Source of the DNA: Subtercola lobariae | Lineage (GTDB): Bacteria; Actinomycetota; Actinomycetes; Actinomycetales; Microbacteriaceae | Assembly (NCBI RefSeq): GCF_014640255.1 | Contig: NZ_BMGP01000006.1 | Location: 186,001 to 250,000 of the forward strand | DNA length: 64,000 nt | Reading direction: 5' to 3' | Part shown: in pieces, positions 26,106-36,963 of the stretch | How the letters are laid out: each line of letters opens with the position of its first letter | Numbering within the stretch: position 1 is the stretch's first letter | Notes under the pieces: generated by a model | Database searches by the model: none | Told to the model about the DNA's origin: nothing | What the model saw: the letters and a program-made list of their open reading frames with translations, nothing else | Made by a program: the position numbers and the translations under genes

Positions 26106-26641
26106 GCCTCGGTGACGTCTACGCTTTCGATCACGACGGCGTCGAGCGGACGGTCGTAGGAGTCGGTGGCGACTGCGGCGAGCTTGTCGACGATGCGCCT
26201 CGACGAGTCGTCAGCCACTTCGCCGAAGATGGTGTGCTTCGCCTGCAGCCACGGGGTCGGGCCGACGGTGATGAAGAACTGTGAGCCGTTCGTGCCCTGG
26301 CCGCCCTGAATGCCAGCGTTGGCCATGGCGAGAATGTACGGTTCGCTGAAGTTCAGGTCGGGGCTGATCTCATCGTTGAAGCGGTAACCGGGGCCGCCGG
26401 TGCCATTGCCCAGCGGGTCGCCGCCCTGAATCATGAAGCCCGGAATGATGCGGTGAAAGATGCTGCCGTCGTAGAGCTTTGCCGTGGTGGCTGTGCCCGT
26501 CTTCGGGTCGGTCCATTCGCGCTCGCCTGATGCGAGACCGACGAAGTTCTTGACGGTCTGCGGGGCGTGGTTGCCGTAGAGGTTGACAGTGATGTCGCCG
26601 AGGTTCGTGTGGAGCGTTGCGACGTGGGTGTGCTTGGCCAT
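26102..26641 (-). CDS. ppiA: Cyclophilin-type peptidyl-prolyl cis-trans isomerase
   Basis: The 179-residue protein is a single cyclophilin domain with the active-site Arg segment FHRIIPGFMIQGGDP, FNDEISPDL, MANAGIQGGQGTNGSQFFIT and HTIFGEV. It speeds prolyl isomerisation during folding; lacking a signal peptide it is cytosolic. A GAGAAT hexamer 6 nt before the ATG is a possible leaderless -10. It is followed, with a 4-bp overlap, by the degenerate rhomboid gene. A cyclophilin gene near the origin is common in Actinobacteria. Confidence 0.95.
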   Translation of the reverse strand: MAKHTHVATLHTNLGDITVNLYGNHAPQTVKNFVGLASGEREWTDPKTGTATTAKLYDGSIFHRIIPGFMIQGGDPLGNGTGGPGYRFNDEISPDLNFSEPYILAMANAGIQGGQGTNGSQFFITVGPTPWLQAKHTIFGEVADDSSRRIVDKLAAVATDSYDRPLDAVVIESVDVTEA

Positions 26642-26783
26642 GCCTCAATTCTCACACACGGCAGGTTGCGTTCAGTCAAGCGTCAGCGTAAAGATAGCCG
26701 ATAGTCAGGCACGCAATGCGTGGGTAGAAGCAATAGCATGGCAAGATTGCAACGATGCCGTTCTCAGCCGATGGAGGTTTCCA

Positions 26784-27305
26784 ATGAGTCTCACCCGTAA
26801 GCGTACGAAGGCGCTCAAGCGTCTGCGCAAGAGCGCAGGAGAACTGTGGCTCGACCAGCAAGACATTCTCACTCGGGCCAACCATGTTGCAGCCGAGGCG
26901 AAGCTTCAAGCTGCAGCGTTGACCAAGGAGGAGGTCGTACCTCGTGTTCAGGCCGCTTCGAGCCAGTTCGCGCAGAACGCTGCTCGCAACGTGGCCTCTG
27001 CGAAGCACGCCAGCGATCAGGTTCGCTCCAGGCTCACGTCTGACGTCTTCCCCGCTGTCGGCGGCACCGTCGGTTCAGCCGCCGCTGCTCTCGGCATTTC
27101 TGAAAATGCGTTCGTCAAAGGCGCTCTCGCCAAGCTGCAGCCGCCTGCACCCGTGAAGAAGGGTCACTCGATCGGCCTGTACTTCGCCATCGCAGCCGGC
27201 GTCGCCGCCGCCGCCGGCATCGGTTACGCCGTCTGGCAGACTTTCCGCGCAGATGACGAGCTCTGGATCAGCGAAGACGAGCTAGACACTCCCCCCGCCT
27301 CCTAA
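26784..27305 (+). CDS. Membrane-anchored protein of unknown function, 173 residues
   Basis: From ATG 26784, with GGAGG 6 nt upstream, the protein starts with a basic segment MSLTRKRTKALKRLRKSAGEL, continues as a long Ala/Gln/Lys-rich helical region (probable coiled coil, residues 20-110), and has one membrane helix near 131-152 (LYFAIAAGVAAAAGIGYAVW) and an acidic C-terminus ending DELDTPPAS. The layout suggests a membrane-tethered helical protein with most of its length on one side. I do not recognise a named family. It is a single gene with a strong terminator. Confidence 0.75.
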   Translation: MSLTRKRTKALKRLRKSAGELWLDQQDILTRANHVAAEAKLQAAALTKEEVVPRVQAASSQFAQNAARNVASAKHASDQVRSRLTSDVFPAVGGTVGSAAAALGISENAFVKGALAKLQPPAPVKKGHSIGLYFAIAAGVAAAAGIGYAVWQTFRADDELWISEDELDTPPAS

Positions 27306-27310
27306 CAACC

Positions 27311-27354
27311 AAAAAAGAAGAGGACCAGCCACAAACGTGGCTGGTCCTCTTCTT
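27311..27354 (+). terminator. Strong hairpin terminator, 18-bp stem
   Basis: An 18-bp perfect stem (27315-27332 with 27337-27354, containing GAGGACCAGCCAC and its complement) and an AAAC loop lies 9 nt after the stop at 27305. The A-run on its left makes it a plausible terminator for the opposite strand also. Confidence 0.88.
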
Positions 27355-27403
27355 CGTGCCAGAAGTGCAAGCCAGAAAATAAACACCGCGCGACGCCAAA
27401 ACG

Positions 27404-27431
27404 AAAAATGCCGGCTCAGGCCGGCATTTTT
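27404..27431 (-). terminator. Terminator of the tRNA-Ile/tRNA-Ala unit
   Basis: AAAAATGCCGG and CCGGCATTTTT pair over 11 bp around CTCAGG. Read on the minus strand it ends in a U-run, 8 nt past tRNA-Ala. The symmetrical A and T tracts allow use in both directions. Confidence 0.85.
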
Positions 27432-27439
27432 GGTTTTCG

Positions 27440-27512
27440 TGGAGCCTAGGAGAATCGAACTCCTGACCTCCTGCTTGCAAAGCAGGCGCTCTACCAATTG
27501 AGCTAAGGCCCC
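27440..27512 (-). tRNA. tRNA-Ala (anticodon TGC)
   Basis: The 73-nt cloverleaf reads GGGGCCTTAGCTCAATTGG at the 5' end, anticodon loop TTTGCAA with TGC, T-arm GGAGTTCGATTCTCC, and acceptor GGGGCCT pairing with AGGCTCC. CCA is not encoded. Confidence 0.96.
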
Positions 27513-27532
27513 AGAGGGGTTGCTGTCTAGAT

Positions 27533-27581
27533 GTGTTTGCTAAACACGCAGTGTTTTGTAAACACGGTGTTTAGCAAACAC
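27533..27581. repeat. Three tandem GTGTTT-N3-AAACAC palindromes between tRNA genes
   Basis: Three 15-nt units occupy 27533-27547 (N3 GCT), 27551-27565 (TGT) and 27567-27581 (AGC). Each is a 6+6 inverted repeat. The outer two are also exact complements of each other (16 bp with flanking T/A), so the transcript could fold into one long hairpin. The element fills most of the 71-bp spacer between tRNA-Ile and tRNA-Ala and is AT-rich compared with the genome. Confidence 0.85.
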
Positions 27582-27583
27582 AG

Positions 27584-27657
27584 TGGGGGTACCGGGATTT
27601 GAACCTGGGACCTCTTCATTATCAGTGAAGCGCTCTAACCAACTGAGCTATACCCCC
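27584..27657 (-). tRNA. tRNA-Ile (anticodon GAT)
   Basis: The 74-nt cloverleaf starts GGGGGTATAGCTCAGTTGG, has anticodon GAT in the loop CTGATAA, T-arm CCAGGTTCAAATCCCGG-type sequence and acceptor GGGGGTA pairing with TACCCCC. It is upstream of tRNA-Ala on the same strand. Confidence 0.96.
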
Positions 27658-27707
27658 GAGTGGGCTGTCGCGTTCGTAAAACGCAACCTTGTTATCCTAC
27701 CCAAAAC

Positions 27708-28118
27708 CTACTTGTTCGTAAAACCGAGCATGACCCCGCCCGTGATTTTCACAGTCAGATTGTAGAGAACGGCCGCAATAGCACCGAGTGCAGTGATCAC
27801 GATCACGTCGAGAATAGCCACGATCACCGCGAAGCCCATCACCTGCCCCAGCGACGCGAAGTCGTTGAGGTTGAAGTTGCCCTGCCCGGCGATTTCGGTG
27901 AGCACACTGTTGATCGAGTTGAACACACCCGTCTGGTTCAGTAGCGACCAGATGAGAAACGCAGCCACCACCGTCACGATGCCGAGAATGATCGACCAGA
28001 GAAACGACAGCTTCAAGATCGACCAGAAGTCGACGTACACCAGACGCAGCCGTACTTGCTTCGTTTGGGCGGGTCTAGATGACTTCTTGGCGAGCTTCTC
28101 GGCCACATTGCTACTCAT
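27708..28118 (-). CDS. DUF3566 membrane protein
   Basis: The 136-residue protein has a basic N-terminus ([34 protein letters not shown] begins it), a membrane helix ([22 protein letters not shown]), an outer loop and a second helix ([29 protein letters not shown]), the DUF3566 layout. This family is found downstream of gyrA in Actinobacteria; its function is unknown. The chosen ATG overlaps the gyrA stop by 8 bp and has AGAGGA about 10 nt upstream; a start 7 codons earlier is possible. Confidence 0.88.
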   Translation of the reverse strand: MSSNVAEKLAKKSSRPAQTKQVRLRLVYVDFWSILKLSFLWSIILGIVTVVAAFLIWSLLNQTGVFNSINSVLTEIAGQGNFNLNDFASLGQVMGFAVIVAILDVIVITALGAIAAVLYNLTVKITGGVMLGFTNK

Positions 28119-30669
28119 CGATGGGTTCCTCTCCGGCATCTTCGGTGAGTTCTGCCGAGGCAGCGTCTTCCGAAACTACGGTGCGTTCGGTGTTCTTGGC
28201 CAGCGCGATTATGCGATCTTCATCGGCGAATCGTGCGAAGACAACACCCATGGTGTCTCGGCCTTTAGCCGGGACTTCGGCCACGGCAGAGCGTACCACC
28301 TTGCCGCTGGCAAGAACCACCAAGACCTCGTCTTCTTCGTCGACGATGAGCGCTCCGGCAAGGTCTCCCCGGGCATCCTGCAGCTTGGCCACCTTGATAC
28401 CGAGACCGCCTCGGCCCTGGATGCGGTACTGGTCGACAGACGTGCGCTTGGCGTACCCACCTTCGGTCACCACGAAGACGAACCCGTCTTCAGACACGAC
28501 TGAGGCGTCGAGCAAGAAGTCGTCGTCGCGAAACTTCATGCCGATGACGCCGGCGGTCGAGCGACCCATCGGTCGCAGTGACTCGTTCGAGGCGGTGAAG
28601 CGAATCGACATGCCCTTCTTCGAGACGAGCAGAACATCCGAATCTTCTTCGACCAGCAGCGCCGACACAAGCTCGTCGTCTTCACGCAGGTTGATCGCGA
28701 TGATGCCACCCGAACGGTTCGTGTCGTATTCGTTCAGCGCCGTCTTCTTCAAGAGCCCGTCGCGGGTGGCGAGCACCAGGTACGTCGCCGCCTTGTAGTC
28801 ACGAATGTCGAGAATCTGGGCGATCTGCTCGTCGGGTGCCAGCGCCAGCAGGTTGGCGACGTGCTGACCCTTCGCGTCGCGACCCGCTTCTTGTAGTTCG
28901 TAGGTCTTCGCACGGTAGACCCGGCCCTTGTTCGTGAAGAACAGCAGCCAGTGGTGCGTGGTGGTGACGAAGAAGTGCTCGACCACGTCGTCTGCCCGCA
29001 GCTGGGCACCCTTGACGCCCCTGCCACCGCGGTGCTGGCTGCGGTAGTTGTCGCTGCGGGTGCGCTTGATGTAGCCACCGCGGGTGACCGTGACCACCAT
29101 CTCTTCTTCGGGAATGAGGTCTTCGACGTTCATGTCGCCGTCGAACCCGAACATGATCTCGGTGCGCCGGTCGTCGCCGAACTTCGTGGCGATCTCGGTG
29201 AGCTCTTCGACGATGATCTCGCGCTGGCGCGTCGGGCTCGCCAGAATGGCGTTGTATTCGTCGATCTTCAGCTGCAGTGCGTCGGCCTCGTCGTGGATCT
29301 TCTGGCGTTCGAGCGCAGCCAATCGCCGCAGCTGCATCGTCAGAATTGCGTCGGCCTGAACCTCGTCGATCTCGAGCAGCGCCATCAAGCCGGTACGGGC
29401 GTCGTCGACGGTCTCTGAACGACGGATGAGCGCGATGACATCGTCAAGGGCATCCAGAGCCTTCAGATACCCGCGCAAGATGTGCATGCGGTCTTCGGCC
29501 TCGCGCAGCCTGAACTGCGTGCGGCGTACGATGACGTCGATCTGGTGGGCGACCCACTCGGTGATGAACCCGTCGATCGGCAGCGTGCGCGGAATGCCGT
29601 CGACGATGGCGAGCATGTTGGCGCCGAAGTTCTCTTGCAACGACGTGTGCTTGTACAGGTTGTTCAGCACCACCTTGGCAACCGCGTCGCGCTTCAGCAC
29701 GATAACGAGTCGCTGGCCGGTGCGGCCCGAGGTCTCGTCGCGAATGTCGGCGATGCCACTGACCTTGCCGTCTTTCACCAGCTCGGCGATCTTGATCGCG
29801 AGATTGTCGGGGTTCACCTGGTAAGGCAGCTCGGTGACCACCAGGCAGGTGCGACCCTGCAACTCTTCGACGCTGACGACGGCACGCATGGTGATCGACC
29901 CGCGGCCCGTGCGGTAGGCATCGTGGATGCCCTTCACACCGAGAATCTGCGCACCGGTCGGAAAGTCGGGGCCCTTGATGCGCTGAATGAGTGCATTCTG
30001 CAGCTCTTCACGCGTCGCATCGGGGTTCTCGAGGTACCAAATGGCGCCCGCGGCGACCTCACGCAGGTTGTGTGGCGGAATGTTCGTGGCCATACCCACC
30101 GCGATACCGACCGACCCGTTGACGAGCAGGTTCGGAAAGCGCGCCGGCAGCACGACGGGCTCGAGCGTGCGGCCATCGTAATTGTCTTGAAAGTCGACGG
30201 TCTCCTCTTGAATGTCGCGCACCATTTCGAGCGCGAGCGGAGCCATTTTCGTCTCGGTGTACCGCGGGGCGGCAGCACCGTCGTTGCCCGCAGAACCGAA
30301 GTTACCCTGCCCGAGAGCGAGCGGGTATCGCAGGCTCCACGGCTGAATCAGTCGAACGAGCGCGTCGTAGATCGACGAGTCGCCGTGCGGGTGAAACTGA
30401 CCCATGACCTCGCCGACAACGCGAGCAGACTTGGAGAAGGCCCGATCAGGCCGGTACCCGCCGTCGTACATCGCATAGATCACACGGCGGTGAACGGGCT
30501 TCAAACCGTCTCGCACGTCGGGCAATGCACGCCCGACAATGACGCTCATCGCGTAGTCGAGGTACGAGCGCTGCATCTCGAGCTGAAGGTCTACCTGCTC
30601 GATGCGGTCGGTCGTGGCTCCGCGCGAGTCGGGAGCGATCTCGTCGCCGGTGGGGGTTTCGTCAGTCAT
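28111..30669 (-). CDS. gyrA: DNA gyrase subunit A
   Basis: The 852-residue protein matches GyrA end to end: N-terminal quinolone region with [14 protein letters not shown], the catalytic Tyr in [10 protein letters not shown], the coiled-coil gate, and a C-terminal six-blade domain with the GyrA box [10 protein letters not shown]. With GyrB it introduces negative supercoils using ATP. In the quinolone region Ser follows Asp (GDSSIYD), the usual sensitive arrangement. No intein is present. It is separated from gyrB by 85 bp without recognisable features. Confidence 0.98.
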   Translation of the reverse strand: MTDETPTGDEIAPDSRGATTDRIEQVDLQLEMQRSYLDYAMSVIVGRALPDVRDGLKPVHRRVIYAMYDGGYRPDRAFSKSARVVGEVMGQFHPHGDSSIYDALVRLIQPWSLRYPLALGQGNFGSAGNDGAAAPRYTETKMAPLALEMVRDIQEETVDFQDNYDGRTLEPVVLPARFPNLLVNGSVGIAVGMATNIPPHNLREVAAGAIWYLENPDATREELQNALIQRIKGPDFPTGAQILGVKGIHDAYRTGRGSITMRAVVSVEELQGRTCLVVTELPYQVNPDNLAIKIAELVKDGKVSGIADIRDETSGRTGQRLVIVLKRDAVAKVVLNNLYKHTSLQENFGANMLAIVDGIPRTLPIDGFITEWVAHQIDVIVRRTQFRLREAEDRMHILRGYLKALDALDDVIALIRRSETVDDARTGLMALLEIDEVQADAILTMQLRRLAALERQKIHDEADALQLKIDEYNAILASPTRQREIIVEELTEIATKFGDDRRTEIMFGFDGDMNVEDLIPEEEMVVTVTRGGYIKRTRSDNYRSQHRGGRGVKGAQLRADDVVEHFFVTTTHHWLLFFTNKGRVYRAKTYELQEAGRDAKGQHVANLLALAPDEQIAQILDIRDYKAATYLVLATRDGLLKKTALNEYDTNRSGGIIAINLREDDELVSALLVEEDSDVLLVSKKGMSIRFTASNESLRPMGRSTAGVIGMKFRDDDFLLDASVVSEDGFVFVVTEGGYAKRTSVDQYRIQGRGGLGIKVAKLQDARGDLAGALIVDEEDEVLVVLASGKVVRSAVAEVPAKGRDTMGVVFARFADEDRIIALAKNTERTVVSEDAASAELTEDAGEEPIDE

Positions 30670-30754
30670 CGTTCTCTATCTGTCGTGTGCCGAGTTCGTC
30701 GCTGTGGTTGCCGGATGCCCTGGCCGAAGCCCGTCGCATCGAGTGGCACCAAGC

Positions 30755-32719
<1,965 letters not shown>

Positions 32720-32755
32720 TTATTTGGCTCCAAAACTTACGGCGGGCGACCCTTT

Positions 32756-32761
32756 ATTCTA
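32756..32761 (-). promoter_or_regulatory. -10 hexamer TAGAAT for gyrB
   Basis: TAGAAT on the minus strand in the 122-bp DUF721-gyrB gap, 39 nt before the gyrB ATG. No clear -35 is seen, as is frequent for gyrase promoters. It would let gyrBA be controlled apart from the recF operon. Confidence 0.45.
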
Positions 32762-32838
32762 CCAAACATCACACTGCTTCGGCGGCTTTGGCGGCGTTCT
32801 GACGGGTTTATTTCGATAGGGTGACCAGTTTTGCCTTC

Positions 32839-33369
32839 CTAACCGTAAGTATCGCGAGGGCCCCGCCCTGGAATTGATCTAGAGCCTCTTTTCCATGAGG
32901 GAGCGTCGGGGGCAAGAAAGCGTATTGACTCGATGCCCGCATCGGGATACTCCACAGCGATACGCGTCATGATCATGGTGCGCATTAATCTCAACTGCGT
33001 CGCCCAGGCCGTCGAATCGCATTGGATGCTCAGAACAGAGTCGGTTATTTCTGTCGGATGACTGTGCTCGGCCGTCTCTTCGCCCGCTATCTCACGCCAC
33101 GCGAGCATCAGATCAGACTTCGCCAACGAGGCCGCCCAGCCCAGGTCGCTTGTGAGACCATCGACAACCGAACCGATACCTTTGGGGTCTCGGCCGCCGC
33201 CATAAGGCACCGAATCGCCCGCGGAAAGTCGGTTTCGCCGCGCATGGGGGCGGGTCGTCGACTTCGCATCGCCGAAGACCCGCTTGAACCGGGCGTAAAC
33301 CGATCGTGTCTCAGACACGGGCTCCGCGGGCTGCTCCACACCGGCGTTCGCCTCACCTAGCTCAGTCAT
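32839..33369 (-). CDS. DUF721 (DciA-like) protein
   Basis: The 176-residue protein has a DUF721 core (GWAASLAKSDLMLAWREIAGEETAEHSHPTEI..., then LRLMRTMIMTRI) with a basic N-terminal region. DUF721 includes DciA, which loads or recruits the replicative helicase DnaB in bacteria without DnaC/DnaI; the gene is between recF and gyrB in Actinobacteria, and DnaB is encoded in this window. The ATG at 33369 overlaps the recF stop by 8 bp; an alternative ATG at 33381 adds four residues. A DciA role here is inferred from family and position. Confidence 0.88.
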   Translation of the reverse strand: MTELGEANAGVEQPAEPVSETRSVYARFKRVFGDAKSTTRPHARRNRLSAGDSVPYGGGRDPKGIGSVVDGLTSDLGWAASLAKSDLMLAWREIAGEETAEHSHPTEITDSVLSIQCDSTAWATQLRLMRTMIMTRIAVEYPDAGIESIRFLAPDAPSWKRGSRSIPGRGPRDTYG

Positions 33370-34552
33370 CGCTCGGTTCATCCACAATCGTTCCGGAGGC
33401 GATGCGCACGGTGTGCGCAGTGAGATCAGCGGGAACATCACCGAAAACCGCAGCCGTGATCAATACCTGCTCGTAATCGGCCACGGCGGCGGCCAACCGG
33501 GCTCGTCTCGCCTGATCGAGCTCGGCGAAAACATCGTCGAGAATCACCACGGGGTCACCAGAAGAAGAATCTGTTCGCAGCAGATCAGCAGAGGCGAGTT
33601 TCAACGCGAGAGCAAACGACCACGATTCACCATGACTTGCATACCCTTTTGCCGGTAAACCATTCAATTGAAAAAGAATGTCGTCTCGGTGCGGCCCACT
33701 GAGGGTCACTCCCCGCTCGAGTTCTTGCCTGCGCACCCGTGCCAGGGCGACACGAAACTCGGTTTCGATCTCGTGCCGCTGAAACGGCGAACCCCATCGC
33801 GAGGGTGACGCACCCTCGTCGACTTCGGCCAGCTCGTCGTCGCCGTTTATTGGCGACAGGATGCTCAGCCTGCTACTCAATCGTGGCGAGTGGTCAGCAC
33901 CCGCCACCGCGAGATAGGCCCTCTCGACGAACGGCCGAAGCCGGGCAACGAGAGCGTCTCGTTCGGCAATGAGTTCTGACCCGAGCACGACGAGCCGATC
34001 ATCCCAAATGTCGAGCGTTGATAGCTGAGCGCCCTTGAGTCCCGACGACCGAGCAGACTTCAAGAGGGTGTTGCGTTGCCGAAGCACCCGTTCGTAATCG
34101 GTTGCGACGCCGGCCAATCGCGGAGTGCGAGCGAACAGCAACTGGTCGAGAAAACGTCTGCGCCCTGACGGGTCGCCCCGAACCAAAGCAAGGTCTTCGG
34201 GCGCAAAAAGCACGCTCGAGAAATACCGGGGAACCTCGCGCAGTTTGACCGCAGAACGGTTGACTTGCCCGCGGTTGGGCTCAGACCGGTTGATCTGCAC
34301 CTCGACCAAGACCTCGCGGCCGTCGTGCTGCAGCCGAGCCCGGATGATCGCCGCCTGCTCACTGCTTCGAATCAGTGCCTGATCGTTCGACACTCGATGC
34401 GACCCCAAGGTGCTGAGGTAACCGAGAGCTTCGACCAAATTCGTCTTGCCCTGACCGTTGCTGCCAACGAACAGGTTCGCACCCGGGCGCAGCGCCACCT
34501 CTGCCCGCGCATAATTTCGGTAATCGGTGAGGCTGAGGTGTGTGACTAGCAC
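33362..34552 (-). CDS. recF: DNA replication and repair protein RecF
   Basis: The 396-residue SMC-like ATPase has Walker A GSNGQGKTNLVEALGYL near residue 32, the signature region LSGPHRDD, and Walker B VVILDDVFAELD. RecF works with RecO and RecR to load RecA at gaps. The start is GTG, 7 nt after the gnd stop. It is in the dnaN-gnd-recF-DUF721 operon. Confidence 0.97.
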   Translation of the reverse strand: MLVTHLSLTDYRNYARAEVALRPGANLFVGSNGQGKTNLVEALGYLSTLGSHRVSNDQALIRSSEQAAIIRARLQHDGREVLVEVQINRSEPNRGQVNRSAVKLREVPRYFSSVLFAPEDLALVRGDPSGRRRFLDQLLFARTPRLAGVATDYERVLRQRNTLLKSARSSGLKGAQLSTLDIWDDRLVVLGSELIAERDALVARLRPFVERAYLAVAGADHSPRLSSRLSILSPINGDDELAEVDEGASPSRWGSPFQRHEIETEFRVALARVRRQELERGVTLSGPHRDDILFQLNGLPAKGYASHGESWSFALALKLASADLLRTDSSSGDPVVILDDVFAELDQARRARLAAAVADYEQVLITAAVFGDVPADLTAHTVRIASGTIVDEPSDD

Positions 34553-34559
34553 CCGCGCG

Positions 34560-35447
34560 TTAGTCGGCCTTCTTGACCGCGTGACCGCCGAACTGGTTAC
34601 GCAGGGCGGCTACGGCCTTCATAGCGGGCGAGTCTTCTTGTCGAGAAACGAACCGCGCGAAGATCGAGGCACTGATGGTCGGAACCGGAACGGCATTTGC
34701 AATCGCCTCTTCGATAGTCCAGCGACCCTCACCCGAATCGTCGACATAGCCTTCGATGTCGACGAATTCCGGGTCTTCTTCAAGGGCGAGAACAAGGAGT
34801 TCGAGCAACCACGACCGAACGACGGTTCCGCGCTGCCAGGCTTTGAATGTGCCCGTGACATCTTTGATGATGTCTTTCTTCGTGTCGAGCAGCTCGTAAC
34901 CTTCGGCGTAGGCCTGCATGAGCGCATACTCGATGCCGTTGTGCACCATTTTTGCGTAGTGCCCAGCACCCACTTCTCCGACGTGTACGAAGCCTTCGGC
35001 ACGCGGGCCCTCTGGGCGCAGCGCGTCGAAGATGGGCATCGCCCGCTCGACATCTTCTTGCTTGCCGCCGACCATCAGGCCGTAGCCATTCTTGAGACCC
35101 CAGATGCCGCCCGAGACACCAGCGTCGACAAAGCTGATTCCCTTGGGTGCGAGTTCTTCGGCGTGCCTGAAGTCGTCAGTGAATCGTGAGTTGCCGCCGT
35201 CGATGATGAGATCGCCGTCTTCGAGAACCGCTGCGAGGTCTGAGATGACCGAGTCGGTGATCTTGCCGGAAGGCACCATCACCCACACGATGCGCGGTGC
35301 GGGTAGAGCCGCAGCGAGGGCAGCCAGATCGGGAACGTCGCTGACAGCCGGATTGCTGTCGAAGCCCACGACATCGATCTTCGCTTCGCGCAGTCTTTCG
35401 CGCATGTTGTTACCCATTTTGCCGAGGCCGATGAGTCCGAGGTTCAC
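34560..35447 (-). CDS. gnd: 6-phosphogluconate dehydrogenase, short NAD-type
   Basis: The 295-residue protein has the Rossmann start MNLGLIGLGKMGNNM, the substrate-binding DAGVSGGIWGL and the catalytic Lys segment GAGHYAKMVHNGIEY. Length is that of the short, usually NAD-preferring class rather than the 470-residue type. It converts 6-phosphogluconate to ribulose 5-phosphate and CO2. Its place between dnaN and recF is a conserved actinobacterial oddity. Start is GTG with AGGAG 5 nt upstream. Confidence 0.95.
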   Translation of the reverse strand: MNLGLIGLGKMGNNMRERLREAKIDVVGFDSNPAVSDVPDLAALAAALPAPRIVWVMVPSGKITDSVISDLAAVLEDGDLIIDGGNSRFTDDFRHAEELAPKGISFVDAGVSGGIWGLKNGYGLMVGGKQEDVERAMPIFDALRPEGPRAEGFVHVGEVGAGHYAKMVHNGIEYALMQAYAEGYELLDTKKDIIKDVTGTFKAWQRGTVVRSWLLELLVLALEEDPEFVDIEGYVDDSGEGRWTIEEAIANAVPVPTISASIFARFVSRQEDSPAMKAVAALRNQFGGHAVKKAD

Positions 35448-35456
35448 GATGATCTC

Positions 35457-36602
35457 CTATCGAAGCAACAGATTTGGTTGAAGCAAGTACTTGTAGTCAT
35501 CTGACCCTGGCTGGTCTTTAGATGATTGACTCGTGATGAGTACCGGTCCCGGCTTATTGGGGTTGTCGGTCTTCGTGAACGAGATGCGAACGTACTCGGA
35601 ATGCACGGCACCAAGGCCGTCGAGTAAGAACTGTGGTTTCAACGAAACCACGGTGTCGGTGCCGGTGAGCAGCGCGTCGATCGACTCAGACGCCTGGGCC
35701 TGCTCAGACCCGATGGCTTCAAGGGTGACGCCATCGATCGTGAAGGTGAATCTCAGCGCAGCCTCGCGCTCGAGTACAAGCGACACACGCCTTGTCGCTT
35801 CGATCAGGTCGGCCGTGTTGATGACGGCGTAGTTGTCGACCGTCTCGGGAAACAGTCGCTTGACCGGCGGAAAGTTGCCCTTGATGAGCAGTGACGTCAC
35901 GGTCTTGCGATCTGCCTTGAAGGCAATGAGCTCTCGATCGTCTGTGTTCGTGATCGCCACCGAGATCGTGCCGCTGTTGCCGAAGGTCTTGCCGATCTCC
36001 TGAAGCGTGCGTGCGGGTACCAGTGCGGTTGCCGTCTGAATGTCTGACGTGCCCGAATCCCACTCGATGTTTCGAACCGCCACCCGGTACCGGTCGGTCG
36101 CCACCAACGAGATGCTGTTGTCTGATATCTCGAGCTGAACGCCGGTGATGACAGGAGTCACGTCGTCGCGTGAGGCAGCTACGGCGACCTGGGCGATGGC
36201 GGCTGAAAAGTCGTCGGCTTTCAGAAGCCCCGACTCTTCGCCGACGAGGGGCAGACTCGGATATTCCTCTACCGGCATGTTCAGCAGTGTGAACTTCGCT
36301 GAGCCGGCGGTGACGATGATGTGCGTGTCTTCGGTGTAGAACCGCACCGGTGCATTCGGCAGACGATTCGCGATGTCTGAGAGCAGACGACCCGACACGA
36401 GCACGCGGCCTGGCTCTTCGACGTCTGCAGTGATCTGCGTCTGTGATGACACCTCGTAGTCGAACGACGAGAGGGTCAAGCCGTCACCGCTGGCCTCGAT
36501 CAGCACGCCGCTCAAGATCGGCAGCGTGGTTCGTTGCGGCAGAAGCTTGACGGCGAACGACACTGCTTCGCTGAAAACGTCTCTGTTGGCTTGGAACTTC
36601 AC
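35457..36602 (-). CDS. dnaN: DNA polymerase III beta subunit (sliding clamp)
   Basis: The 381-residue protein begins MKFQANRDVFSEAVSFAVKLLPQRTT and carries the three repeated clamp folds, normal family length. It encircles DNA and holds the replicative polymerase; it also binds NucS in Actinobacteria. The start is GTG at 36602. It is directly downstream of the origin region and opens the dnaN-gnd-recF-DUF721 operon. Confidence 0.98.
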   Translation of the reverse strand: MKFQANRDVFSEAVSFAVKLLPQRTTLPILSGVLIEASGDGLTLSSFDYEVSSQTQITADVEEPGRVLVSGRLLSDIANRLPNAPVRFYTEDTHIIVTAGSAKFTLLNMPVEEYPSLPLVGEESGLLKADDFSAAIAQVAVAASRDDVTPVITGVQLEISDNSISLVATDRYRVAVRNIEWDSGTSDIQTATALVPARTLQEIGKTFGNSGTISVAITNTDDRELIAFKADRKTVTSLLIKGNFPPVKRLFPETVDNYAVINTADLIEATRRVSLVLEREAALRFTFTIDGVTLEAIGSEQAQASESIDALLTGTDTVVSLKPQFLLDGLGAVHSEYVRISFTKTDNPNKPGPVLITSQSSKDQPGSDDYKYLLQPNLLLR

Positions 36603-36963
36603 GCGTCACCTCAGTTTGAACGTAATTGTCGGTCAATGCTATCCGGTAGGCCGAGCTGGCGTGCGACGTTTTGTCGGCGCATAGCCGTAACCGGAGAAAG
36701 TTATTGGGCAGCTAATTAATTGGTTAATGATTAATCTTCTTAACCGACGTGGATATGTGGAGAACTGCCGCAAATCACAGTATCTAGTTGAGAACTACAA
36801 CCGTGTGAGATGTAGAGAGTAGGGGCAAACTTCTTGTAATTACCGAGGTGTGAGGGAGGGGACTGCTCAGGTTCACTCACAGCCCTCCACATGTCATCAA
36901 CACCCGGAGCGTGGTTATACACAGGGTTGTGCACATCATGTGGAATTGTCTTGTGACCGACTT
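36603..36963. other. oriC: Origin of replication region (oriC), dnaA-dnaN intergenic
   Basis: This 361-bp gap between dnaA and dnaN is the actinobacterial oriC position. It contains DnaA boxes TTATACACA (36915-36923) and TTGTGCACA (36927-36935) close to dnaA, weaker ones such as TTCTCCACA (minus, 36756-36764), and an AT-rich stretch at 36711-36744 (GCTAATTAATTGGTTAATGA and on) that could be the unwinding element. There is no gene in it. Only a few boxes match the strict TTATCCACA consensus. Confidence 0.85.

Noticed and set aside
26711-26727. Palindrome CACGCA-A-TGCGTG between ppiA and the 173-residue protein gene
   Set aside because: Arms of 6 bp are common by chance in a GC-rich genome and there is no regulator nearby to support an operator.
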